DNA of 64,000 nt from Candidatus Nitrospira neomarina (GTDB lineage Bacteria; Nitrospirota; Nitrospiria; Nitrospirales; UBA8639), in assembly GCF_032051675.1 (NCBI RefSeq), contig NZ_CP116968.1, positions 2,356,001-2,420,000 of the forward strand. The letters are read 5' to 3'. The first letter of the stretch is position 1; every line of letters begins with the position of its first letter. Of this stretch, positions 28,510 through 36,682 are shown piece after piece. The notes below the pieces were generated by a model. It had not been told where the DNA came from. It was given only the letters and a program-made list of their open reading frames with translations, and did not search any database. Position numbers and translations under genes: made by a program.

Positions 28510-29721
28510 ATGGCTACACCGATCCTCTTCACTCTTGGTATGGCCTTTATTGTAAGCCTGTCAGGTTGCCTATCACCCATCGCTCTTCATAAAGCCGTAT
28601 TGGAATACGACCGGACGGTCAACCGTGTGGAAGCCGAACTGCTGCTCCTGAATATTGCCCGTGCCCGTCAATACCATCCGATCCACTTCACGACGGTGTC
28701 CAGCGTCGCGGCCACCTTCGACTTTCGCACGGAGGCCGGCATCCTTGGTCGAATCGGTCCTTCGCCGGAAGATGCGCCGGTGGAGGTGGGATTCAGCACG
28801 AGTGTGGCAGAAAATCCCACGGTCACCATTATTCCCATATCCGGAGAAGAATTTACCAAACGCATTCTCAGGCCGCTGGACGAATCCCAGTTTGAATTTC
28901 TGGTTCATCAAGGGCTGGACATCAATATGCTCCTCCGGTTGATGGCCCGTGGTGTGCTTGTAGAAGAGGAAGGCACGTCCGTCACCCTCTTAAATAATCC
29001 CACTCACACAGATGATTACCGGCAATTCCGCCAACGACTTCTCCACCTGGCGGCGCTCAATCAATCCGGCCATCTCTTTATTCAGCCGTTATCGTATGAA
29101 GAAGCCTACCCTGTCGCGCTGGACCGTGCACTCACGCCGGTGGAGGTCGTGGCCGTTCTGGAGAAAGGGTACCGGTGGGTGCGGCCGGAGAAATCTTCAA
29201 CTCCCATGCTGATGCGCAAGATACTCGGACGCCTCGTCGTCACCAATTACAATCCGAATACGATGAGCAGTGACACACGCCGGGTTTTGAATGAAACGAT
29301 CAATCAGGACCCTCGGGACTGGGTCTACGTGGATATCCAGCCGGGATCTCCAGGAGGTAATTATCCCTTTCAGGGACGTATCATGCTCAGAAGCTTCAAT
29401 GCCATTCTCGGGTTTATCGCCAGAGGGATCGGAGAAGATCCTGAATTTCCCGTCGATGCGGATCCCCGAACCGATACGATCGGCCCCAACCCGGCCCGTA
29501 CGTTGGAAATTGCCGAAACCACTTCCCCACCGAACGATTCGGATTTCTCGGTGGAACTGGAAGGACGCCATTACTCGTTACGACGTGTCCCCGTGACGCA
29601 AGGAATGGTCCCAAGCTGGAACCAGGAAGCCTTCAGCGTTCTAACTAATCTATTTCAAATGACCGTCACCGACGTATCCAATACGAAAACCCCGTTGATC
29701 ACGATTCCCAAGGGCGAATAA
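28510..29721 (+). CDS. lipoprotein of unknown function
   Basis: The 403-residue product starts at the ATG at 28510, with an in-frame TTG eight codons upstream. It has a lipoprotein signal ending in LSGC. The N-terminal part has conserved-looking blocks (LHKAVLEYDRTVNRVEAELL, LLNIARARQYHPIHFTTVSS) that I have seen in uncharacterised bacterial envelope proteins, but no named domain can be given. A helical middle and a C-terminal beta-rich part (WVYVDIQPGSPGGNYPFQG, MLRSFNAILGFIARGIGE) follow. It lies 36 nt after the alternative oxidase gene and probably shares its transcript. Confidence 0.75.
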   Translation: MATPILFTLGMAFIVSLSGCLSPIALHKAVLEYDRTVNRVEAELLLLNIARARQYHPIHFTTVSSVAATFDFRTEAGILGRIGPSPEDAPVEVGFSTSVAENPTVTIIPISGEEFTKRILRPLDESQFEFLVHQGLDINMLLRLMARGVLVEEEGTSVTLLNNPTHTDDYRQFRQRLLHLAALNQSGHLFIQPLSYEEAYPVALDRALTPVEVVAVLEKGYRWVRPEKSSTPMLMRKILGRLVVTNYNPNTMSSDTRRVLNETINQDPRDWVYVDIQPGSPGGNYPFQGRIMLRSFNAILGFIARGIGEDPEFPVDADPRTDTIGPNPARTLEIAETTSPPNDSDFSVELEGRHYSLRRVPVTQGMVPSWNQEAFSVLTNLFQMTVTDVSNTKTPLITIPKGE

Positions 29722-29964
29722 TTTTCTCATTTCCACGCCCGACCTAATCACCCTTCTATTGTTTTTTCATTTCCCGGTTTCATCCGTCCGTCATTCTTAT
29801 GGTCGTTTTCAGGAGTACTCTATGCACGTTGCCATACAACGGAACACGTGTAGGGGTTCATGTGAAACAGAACACGGGTATGTCGGACTAAGGGGCGACA
29901 CAAGAGATGAATGTATCGGAACGATGATTCATCTCACCCACACCAACACATACAGGAGGTTTCC

Positions 29965-30405
29965 ATGAACACATTCGCACAGCGGCTTTCTATTCGTCGG
30001 ACGATCGGAATGGCGGTACTCGGGCTTGTTCTTATGAGTGCATCCCAAAGCTTTTCAGACATGACGGTGTCCACCACGAAATTCGAAGGGATCAAAGCCA
30101 ACACGGGAATGGCCATGCTGACCAAAGAAGGCAAGACCAACACCTTGTCATGGTCGAAAGATTTTAAAATCCCCGATGCGCCGGCTCCTCATTGGCAGGT
30201 GGTGGATTCAAACGGGAATACCTTTATGCTGAATCGTCTGGTCATCAAGGGCGACAAGCAAAATAAATCCATTACCGTCCCGTCGTATGTCAAAGATATC
30301 GCCAAAGTACAAATCTGGTGCGCGTACGCTGAAGTGTTGCTCGGGGAAGCCTCCTTTCCAAAGCCAATGGCCATGGACAGTTTCGATTGGTTCAACCCGG
30401 CATAA
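29965..30405 (+). CDS. periplasmic DM13-like protein
   Basis: The ATG at 29965 is preceded by AGGAGGT. The 146-residue product has a signal peptide (about 1-32) and one small beta domain that resembles DM13: LSWSKDFKIPDAPAPHWQVV, a middle strand pair, then ITVPSYVKDIAKVQIWC with the single conserved Cys of the WC motif. DM13 domains are proposed to take part in electron transfer via that Cys. The match is by eye and imperfect, since the expected Gly-rich turn is degenerate. A strong terminator follows, so it is probably monocistronic. Confidence 0.6.
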   Translation: MNTFAQRLSIRRTIGMAVLGLVLMSASQSFSDMTVSTTKFEGIKANTGMAMLTKEGKTNTLSWSKDFKIPDAPAPHWQVVDSNGNTFMLNRLVIKGDKQNKSITVPSYVKDIAKVQIWCAYAEVLLGEASFPKPMAMDSFDWFNPA

Positions 30406-30418
30406 GGCCCGTGAAGAG

Positions 30419-30453
30419 TTTCCTGCTCCGTGATTCACGGAGCAGGAAATTTT
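30419..30453 (+). terminator. Rho-independent terminator
   Basis: A 14-bp perfect stem (TTTCCTGCTCCGTG/CACGGAGCAGGAAA) with a 3-nt loop is followed by TTTT. It lies 13 nt after the DM13-like gene. Confidence 0.9.
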
Positions 30454-30481
30454 CATCCTTTTACATTGGGGAGCTCGATAC

Positions 30482-30958
30482 ATGCTTACGACACGCACCA
30501 TTCTCGCATGCCTCTGTCTTGTTGTGCTGACCACTCCGGTTCATGCGCAATTACTGGTGAAAAAAACTCTGTCGCTGGACGCAGCCAAAAAGGTGGCCGC
30601 GGCTGCAGAGGCCGATGCCAGGGCCAAAAAAGCACGCGTCGTCATCGCTGTGGTGGATGAAGGCGGGCACCTTCTCCTGTTGGAACGACTGGATGACACC
30701 CAGGTGGCCAGCGTGGATGTGGGTATCGGGAAAGCACGAACGGCTGCGATCTTCCGGCGCCCGAGCAAAGTCTTTGAAGATCAAATCCGCAACGGACGAG
30801 TGGCGGCGCTGGGCCTTCCCGGCGTCACGGCCTTACAAGGCGGCATACCCATCATCGTCGATCAGCAGGTGATCGGAGCCATTGGCGTCAGCGGAGAAAC
30901 TCCACAACAAGATGAGGACATTGCCGTCGCCGGCGCACGGGCGTTGGCCGTCCCCTGA
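30482..30958 (+). CDS. secreted GlcG/HbpS-family protein
   Basis: The 158-residue protein has a signal peptide (about 1-22, ending VHAQ) and one GlcG/HbpS domain, with VVIAVVDEGGHLLLLERLDD, a KARTAAIFRRPSKVFE helix and the LQGGIPIIVDQQVIGAIGVSG end. GGGGAG precedes the ATG. It is followed at 89 nt by a second HbpS gene fused to a cupin, to which it is clearly paralogous. The pair probably arose by local duplication. Haem or small-ligand binding in the periplasm is inferred from the family. Confidence 0.9.
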   Translation: MLTTRTILACLCLVVLTTPVHAQLLVKKTLSLDAAKKVAAAAEADARAKKARVVIAVVDEGGHLLLLERLDDTQVASVDVGIGKARTAAIFRRPSKVFEDQIRNGRVAALGLPGVTALQGGIPIIVDQQVIGAIGVSGETPQQDEDIAVAGARALAVP

Positions 30959-31046
30959 GAAGGCCAATCGGAGTTCACCATCCGGAACACGTTCACGGCA
31001 GGATGCGGCAAGTAAAATCCTATATGCATTAATAAGGAGAACGACG

Positions 31047-31955
31047 ATGAACCGGTTCATGCTCACTTCAATCAGTCTGGCCTCTGGAATCATTCTGAGC
31101 TTCGGTCAGACCGCTGCAGATGCCCAGGTTTCGGATAAGCGAACGCTCACGCTGGCGGGCGCTCACACCGTGATGAACGGTGCGGTCGAGGCGGCCAAAA
31201 AGATGAATGCCCCCGGCGGATCGATTGCGATTGTCGATGATGGCGGAAACCTTCTGTGCTTGGAACGACTGGACGGGACGTTCGCCGCTTCCTCGAATAT
31301 CGCCATCGGGAAGGCACGAACCGCAGCCTTATTCAAAAAACCCACCAAGATCTTTGGAGAAGCCATTAACAAGGGGCGAACGACCATGGTTTCCCTCAAT
31401 GACTTTACTCCCTTGCAAGGAGGCGTTCCGATCCAATGGGAGGGAACCGTGATCGGGGCAATCGGAGTGAGTGGCGCGGCCAGCGCTCAACAAGATGAAG
31501 AGTTGGCGATGGCCGGCGCGGAAGCTCTTGATGGGATGAGTCCGTCATTGACACCCGCGTCCCAACTGCTACCCGTCACATTTATCGCCAGTCATGAGGT
31601 TCATAAAGCGTTCTCCAAAGGCGCCGTGCTGGTGGGTAAAGAAGAAACGATGATGCATGCCGACCGGAATTATATGGTGCATGCCAGCCATCGCGAAAAA
31701 GCCGGGATGGCGGAGATACATGAATTGGATACCGATATCGTGTACGTCCTTCAAGGCACGGCGACACTGGTCACCGGCGGCCAGGCGATCGACGCGAAAA
31801 TCACCGCGCCCCATGAACTTCGCGGATCGTCTATTGAAGGGGGAGAGACCCGTCATCTGGTAGCAGGCGATGTCATCGTGATTCCCCATGGCGTCCCTCA
31901 CTGGTTTCAGGAGGTTCAGGCGCCTTTTGATTACTACGTTGTCAAAGTCAGGTAA
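31047..31955 (+). CDS. secreted HbpS-cupin fusion protein
   Basis: The start at 31047 follows AAGGAGA. The 302-residue protein has a signal peptide (about 1-27), a GlcG/HbpS domain (about 30-165: GGSIAIVDDGGNLLCLERL, LQGGVPIQWEGTVIGAIGVSG), then a cupin domain (about 185-302). In the cupin, EIHELDTDIVYVLQG and GDVIVIPHGVPHWFQEV are the two metal-binding boxes. The first box reads E-x-D instead of the usual H-x-H, so metal binding may differ. Joining a haem/ligand-binding module to a cupin suggests a small-molecule sensor or enzyme in the periplasm. Confidence 0.88.
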   Translation: MNRFMLTSISLASGIILSFGQTAADAQVSDKRTLTLAGAHTVMNGAVEAAKKMNAPGGSIAIVDDGGNLLCLERLDGTFAASSNIAIGKARTAALFKKPTKIFGEAINKGRTTMVSLNDFTPLQGGVPIQWEGTVIGAIGVSGAASAQQDEELAMAGAEALDGMSPSLTPASQLLPVTFIASHEVHKAFSKGAVLVGKEETMMHADRNYMVHASHREKAGMAEIHELDTDIVYVLQGTATLVTGGQAIDAKITAPHELRGSSIEGGETRHLVAGDVIVIPHGVPHWFQEVQAPFDYYVVKVR

Positions 31956-31988
31956 CCACAACACTGTTTCTGCAAACGGAGATTCATC

Positions 31989-33635
31989 ATGTCGGCATAC
32001 TGGCACATATTCATCTTACTGACGGTTTTCGTATGGCATTCCGCCTGGCTCCCTTCTGCCTGGAGCACAACCTCGGTATTGAATAAGCGGCCGGATGCGA
32101 TCATAGATCTTATGACCGAGGAGGGCGTCCAACTGGTGAAGGGACAGTGGCGATATCAGGATACCTCGCTGGTGGAAGTCACGCATCCAGGTCCCGGCGT
32201 GGATTTGGGACCGAGCGGCCCTCCAATCCGCACGTTCGATGTGTTGCCTCATGCCGGCGTGAAGGAGTTTGACGATTCGTCCTGGCAACCTATTCCGGCA
32301 CCGGGTTTGGAAACCAGACGAGCCACAGGAAAATTGTGCTTTAACTGGTACCGCATCAACCTCACCATGCCCGAACGGATCGGAACCTTCAACACCGCAG
32401 GATCAACGGCCGTGTTTGAAATCGTGATTGACGATTATGCGGAAGTCTGGGTGGACGGCAAACTTCCCCTGGTTCTCGGCCAATCCGGAGACCACCTCAT
32501 TCAGGGTTTTAACGCTCCCAACCGTGTCGTGCTTTCCCGCCATGTGCAACCCGGCCAGACCATCCAACTCGCCGTGTTCGGAGTGAACGGTCCCTTATCC
32601 AATCCTCCCGGAAATTTCATATGGGTTCGATCGGCGACGCTTGATTTTTATCAGGCATTCCGGATCGAACAGAACAAAGAATTTGTCGGGAACGTGGTCC
32701 GGAAGGATCCGGCCCTCGATGCCATCGTCTCCCCCGAAACCAAACTGGAAAAACTCGCCTCAGGCTTCTCGTTTACCGAAGGTCCCGTATGGGTACCCAA
32801 AACCGACAAGACCGACGGGTATCTGTTGTTCAGCGATCCCAACGACAACACGATTTATCGCATGACGGCGGAAGGCACGGTTTCCGTCTTCAGGGTGAAG
32901 AGCGGGTACTCCGGTTTCAATATCGGTGAATACCATCAGGCAGGCTCGAACGGACTCGCCTTGGATCACCAGGGACGACTGACCATCAATCAACACGGGA
33001 ATCGCCGTATCATCCGGGTTGAACCACACGGGAATATCACCGTCCTCGCGGACCGGTATGAGGGGAAGCGGCTCAACAGCCCGAATGATCTGGTGTATAG
33101 ATCCGACGGGTCGCTTTACTTCACCGATCCCCCATTCGGCCTTCCCAATGCATTCACCGATTCCCGGAAGGAACTGCCCTATAGCGGGGTATTCCGTTGG
33201 CATGAAGGGAGGCTTCAATTGGTGGCCAACGACTTACGCGGACCCAACGGCCTTGCCTTCTCGCCGGATGAAACATATTTATATGTCGACAATTGGGATC
33301 CCGAGAAAAAAATCATTATGCGCTATGACGTGCAGCCAGATGGGACATTGTCGAACGGACAGGTGTTCTTTGATATGACCCACGCCACCGGGGAGGATGC
33401 CCTTGACGGGTTAAAAGTGGATCAGCAGGGAAATGTGTATGCGACCGGACCCGGCGGATTATGGATCCTTTCGCCCGAAGGCAAACACCTCGGAACCATT
33501 CAGGGACCTGAAAATCCTCATAACATGGCGTGGGGTGATGACGACCGGCAGACTTTATACATCACGGCAGAATCGGGAATTTATCGCATCCGCCTGAATA
33601 CCTCAGGTGCCGCGTCAAAGAAAGACCCCACATGA
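31989..33635 (+). CDS. SMP-30/gluconolactonase with N-terminal beta domain
   Basis: The 548-residue secreted protein has a signal peptide (about 1-27). A beta-sandwich domain of galactose-binding or jelly-roll type follows (about 60-220: VFEIVIDDYAEVWVDGKLP). The C-terminal part (about 235-540) is a six-bladed SMP-30/gluconolactonase propeller with the family boxes FTEGPVWVP, NDLVYRSDGSLYFTDPPFG, LRGPNGLAFSPDETYLYVDN and DGLKVDQQGNVYATGPGG. The Asn/Asp residues in these boxes bind the catalytic divalent metal. It would hydrolyse an aldonolactone. Its stop overlaps the ATG of the next lactonase (ATGA), so the two are translationally coupled. Confidence 0.92.
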   Translation: MSAYWHIFILLTVFVWHSAWLPSAWSTTSVLNKRPDAIIDLMTEEGVQLVKGQWRYQDTSLVEVTHPGPGVDLGPSGPPIRTFDVLPHAGVKEFDDSSWQPIPAPGLETRRATGKLCFNWYRINLTMPERIGTFNTAGSTAVFEIVIDDYAEVWVDGKLPLVLGQSGDHLIQGFNAPNRVVLSRHVQPGQTIQLAVFGVNGPLSNPPGNFIWVRSATLDFYQAFRIEQNKEFVGNVVRKDPALDAIVSPETKLEKLASGFSFTEGPVWVPKTDKTDGYLLFSDPNDNTIYRMTAEGTVSVFRVKSGYSGFNIGEYHQAGSNGLALDHQGRLTINQHGNRRIIRVEPHGNITVLADRYEGKRLNSPNDLVYRSDGSLYFTDPPFGLPNAFTDSRKELPYSGVFRWHEGRLQLVANDLRGPNGLAFSPDETYLYVDNWDPEKKIIMRYDVQPDGTLSNGQVFFDMTHATGEDALDGLKVDQQGNVYATGPGGLWILSPEGKHLGTIQGPENPHNMAWGDDDRQTLYITAESGIYRIRLNTSGAASKKDPT

Positions 33636-34693
33636 CACCGGCACATCGTCGACCCTCCAGTCTGATGATCGTCCTCGCCCTTTTCTGGTATCTGGGATTT
33701 CCGCTTTTCGCCTTATCGGGAGACTCCATGAACCCGATGGCCGCATCCGGGATCCGCCTCATCTCACTGGACCCACGTTTCGAACACATGCTGTCGCCGG
33801 ATACACCCCTGGAAATACTTGCGGAGGGGTTTACGTGGGTGGAAGGTCCGGTCTGGAGATCGGCTGACAACACGCTTGCATTCTCCGACATTCCGGACAA
33901 CTCCGTGTTCATCTGGAAAGCGGGAAAACCGGCCACACGCTTGTTGTATCCCAGCGGCTACTCAGGAATGACACGATTTGGGGGTGCCGAGCCGGGTTCA
34001 AACGGATTAACGCTTGATGCCACGGGCCGATTGGTTCTATGCCAACATGGAGACCGTCGTATCGCGCGATTGGAATCGAATGGGCAACTCACCGTCCTGG
34101 CCGATCGGTATCAGGGGCGGCGCCTGAACAGTCCGAACGATCTCGTATACAAATCGAATGGCGATCTGTATTTCACCGATCCCCCGTTTGGTCTACCCAA
34201 GCAATTTGACGATTCTTCAAAGGAACTATCTTTTCAAGGCGTCTACCGTCTCACCCCGCAGGGCCGTCTGGATGTGATCATCCGGGATATCGTCGCCCCG
34301 AATGGCTTGGCGTTTTCTCCCGATGAAAAAAGGCTCTATGTGACCGATGTGAATCCCAAACGTGCTGCCTGGCTCGTCTATGATGTCCTTGGGGATGGAA
34401 CGGTCACGAACGGTCGGGTCTTCGCCGATGCCACACCCTGGCGGAAAGATCCGTATTTCGGACCCGATGGTATCAAGGTCGATAAGGACGGCAATGTGTG
34501 GGGAGCCCGCCCTGGCGGGATCAACACCTTTGGCCCTGATGGCGATTTATTGGGGATGATCGAAACCGGCATGCCGACCTCTAATCTGAATTGGGGAGAA
34601 GACGGCAGCATCCTCTTTATCACAGGAGGTTCCACCGTTTACCGTTTGAAAACCACAACCCGTGGTGCAATCGCTCAATCTCCTCTTCAATGA
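33632..34693 (+). CDS. SMP-30/gluconolactonase, secreted
   Basis: The 353-residue protein is a single SMP-30 propeller with an N-terminal export signal (about 12-30). Boxes are GFTWVEGPVWR, SNGLTLDATGRLVLCQHGDR, NDLVYKSNGDLYFTDPPFG, APNGLAFSPDEKRLYVTD and DGIKVDKDGNVWGARPGG. It overlaps the previous lactonase by four bases and shares its motifs closely, so the pair probably arose by duplication of the propeller. It should hydrolyse gluconolactone-type lactones, products of the sugar oxidoreductases nearby. Confidence 0.93.
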   Translation: MTPAHRRPSSLMIVLALFWYLGFPLFALSGDSMNPMAASGIRLISLDPRFEHMLSPDTPLEILAEGFTWVEGPVWRSADNTLAFSDIPDNSVFIWKAGKPATRLLYPSGYSGMTRFGGAEPGSNGLTLDATGRLVLCQHGDRRIARLESNGQLTVLADRYQGRRLNSPNDLVYKSNGDLYFTDPPFGLPKQFDDSSKELSFQGVYRLTPQGRLDVIIRDIVAPNGLAFSPDEKRLYVTDVNPKRAAWLVYDVLGDGTVTNGRVFADATPWRKDPYFGPDGIKVDKDGNVWGARPGGINTFGPDGDLLGMIETGMPTSNLNWGEDGSILFITGGSTVYRLKTTTRGAIAQSPLQ

Positions 34694-34911
34694 GTTTGTG
34701 TATTCAACGGCCTCCCGCCGCCGTGTTTTCACAATGCTGACCTTCCGATTATTCCGTTCATATCCGTAACAAAAACTTCGATCATCCGACCAATAGGTGA
34801 AAATAAACGAATAACCTTTTGGACCATCCGGATTAGGAATTCCCAAACACCGCCAACTCATACCGAATATTGCCCGGTGCAGACCCGGCTCACAAAAAGG
34901 AGGATCACATC

Positions 34912-35418
34912 ATGGCCACGATAACTGCAACAACCAGCCTGACCCATAAAGTGGATATCGGACAGACGATCACCAGGATGGGAATATTTCTGACGAGATT
35001 GGGCCTCGTCATCGTTTTTCTTTGGATCGGTGCCATGAAGTTTACCGCCTATGAAGCTCAGGCCATTCAACCGTTGGTGGCCAACAGCCCGTTCATGAGT
35101 TGGCTGTATGGTCTCTTCAGCATCCAGGCTTTCTCGAATGGTTTAGGAGTGCTGGAAATCACCATCGGCTTGATGATTGCCGCCAGAGAAATTTCCCCGC
35201 TGGTGTCTGCAATCGGGAGCGCGTTCGGCGCCGTATTATTTTTGGGCACACTGAGTTTTATGGTTTCCACGCCTCCGGTGTGGGAAGCCACTCTGGGTGG
35301 GTTCCCGGCCTTGTCAGTCGCACCGGGGCAGTTTCTTTTAAAGGATCTGGCTCTCCTGGGAGCCGCCATTTGGATATGTGGGGAATCTCTGGAGGCCATG
35401 AAAAATCGATTTGCATAA
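34912..35418 (+). CDS. RclC/YkgB-like membrane protein (DUF417)
   Basis: The ATG at 34912 follows AAGGAGG. The 168-residue protein has four hydrophobic helices and the DUF417 hallmarks: LGLVIVFLWIGAMKFTAYEA, VANSPFMSWLY, the GVLEITIGLM helix and LSFMVSTPPVWE. The E. coli member RclC (YkgB) is part of the hypochlorous-acid resistance operon, and its mechanism is not known. Finding one in the same window as a chlorite dismutase suggests a wider oxychlorine or oxidant response, but that link is an inference. Confidence 0.85.
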   Translation: MATITATTSLTHKVDIGQTITRMGIFLTRLGLVIVFLWIGAMKFTAYEAQAIQPLVANSPFMSWLYGLFSIQAFSNGLGVLEITIGLMIAAREISPLVSAIGSAFGAVLFLGTLSFMVSTPPVWEATLGGFPALSVAPGQFLLKDLALLGAAIWICGESLEAMKNRFA

Positions 35419-35465
35419 GTCCGGAAGGAGACCAACGGCCCCGTCACAAGATAAAGGAAATCATC

Positions 35466-35630
35466 ATGGTAACCTGCGATCAATGCCGACATTCTGTGAC
35501 ATTTTACGAATGGCATTCCAAACAGAACCTTTGCGAACATTTACTCTTAGATGTTTTATCCAGCTCCCAATGCCTCTCATACCCTCGGCCACGGTTTTTC
35601 ACCCGCATCCCCGAGCAGACGGCCGCCTAG
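35466..35630 (+). CDS. small cysteine/histidine-rich protein
   Basis: The 54-residue product (start at 35466 after AAGGAAA) contains CDQCRH near the start and CEHLLLDVLSSSQC further on, compatible with one small zinc site. It lies 47 nt after the RclC-like gene and just before a strong hairpin, which suggests co-transcription. No family is recognised, and its short length makes the call uncertain. Confidence 0.45.
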   Translation: MVTCDQCRHSVTFYEWHSKQNLCEHLLLDVLSSSQCLSYPRPRFFTRIPEQTAA

Positions 35631-35636
35631 GATCCT

Positions 35637-35674
35637 GGAGCACAGAGAAGGAGATTGTCCCCTTTCTGTGCTCC
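35637..35674 (+). terminator. hairpin, possible terminator
   Basis: A 10-bp stem GGAGCACAGA/TCTGTGCTCC lies 7 nt after the small gene at 35466. There is no T-run, so it may be an mRNA-stabilising hairpin or a weak terminator. Confidence 0.5.
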
Positions 35675-35860
35675 ACTCCGTGAATCCTCTTCTTAATTTC
35701 CCCCAAATCCTTCAGCCTTTGGCGATCGGGTTTTTTCCTTACACGGCCCTTGGAATAAAAATCTCCGGACCCATTCCACTGTAATATTCTCACGCGACAT
35801 CGGACAAAGAGTGGACATTGATCCGTCACCAATCACAGCATAGGCGTTGAGGAAACGTTG

Positions 35861-36658
35861 ATGACCTCGTCCATCTTAATCAATAACATCTCCCTTTTCC
35901 GGCTGCTGAAATGGACGGTTGGTTCAATAATCGTTCTGTCCCTGGTATTCATGCTCCCTTTCGAGGGGTTGTCCATTCTCTCGTCCGGCACGCTGGAGCA
36001 CCACTACGCACATGTCCGGACCTTTTCTCATGATCATTATGCGTTGAGCGTCATGTTGTATATCGGTCTGTATTGTTTCCTGGCGGCACTGTCTCTTCCT
36101 GGAAAATTGATGCTCACCCTTGCAGCCGGACATTTCTTCGGAACGGTATTGGGCACCGTGTATATTCTCTGGGGAGCCACGACAGGAGCGGCTCTGGCAT
36201 TTTTAGGAGCACGATATGTCTTTCGGGAGGCGGCACAGGAGACATTCACCCACCGCCTTCCCGCCTTTCATCACACCCTGAAGTCCAAGGCATTTTCCAC
36301 ACTCCTGATTCTCCGGCTGCTTCCTGTCGTACCCTTTACCATCTTAAATCTGTTGGCCGGTCTCACGCCCATCACGTTCAACACATTCTTATGGGCTACC
36401 GTGATTGGCATTCTCCCATGCGCGCTCTTCCTCTCCTATTTGGGAAGCCAAATGGCTCACCTGTTGCCGGTATCCGATTGGGCACCTGATTCTCTGATTC
36501 TGCCTGTATCGGGTCTGGCATTACTGGCACTCATTCCACTGGCCTATCTATCTTTCACTTGTCAGAAAAAATTTGTCGAGGCCGGAGCATCTTCCGGTCG
36601 CCCGGTATCCCGGTCTTTCAGGCCTGACCATTCCAAGATCACAGCTATACACCCCTAA
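35861..36658 (+). CDS. TVP38/TMEM64-family (DedA-like) membrane protein
   Basis: The start at 35861 follows GAGGAAA. The 265-residue membrane protein has about six hydrophobic helices and the VTT-domain core: LSLPGKLMLTLAAGHFFG, the WGATTGAALAFLGARYVFRE re-entrant segment and LRLLPVVPFTILNLLAGLT with its conserved Arg and Pro. Family members move phospholipids or help envelope integrity. It is placed between the RclC-like gene and the GMC oxidoreductase on the same strand. Confidence 0.88.
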   Translation: MTSSILINNISLFRLLKWTVGSIIVLSLVFMLPFEGLSILSSGTLEHHYAHVRTFSHDHYALSVMLYIGLYCFLAALSLPGKLMLTLAAGHFFGTVLGTVYILWGATTGAALAFLGARYVFREAAQETFTHRLPAFHHTLKSKAFSTLLILRLLPVVPFTILNLLAGLTPITFNTFLWATVIGILPCALFLSYLGSQMAHLLPVSDWAPDSLILPVSGLALLALIPLAYLSFTCQKKFVEAGASSGRPVSRSFRPDHSKITAIHP

Positions 36659-36682
36659 CGGCATTTTCACGACGAGGCACCT

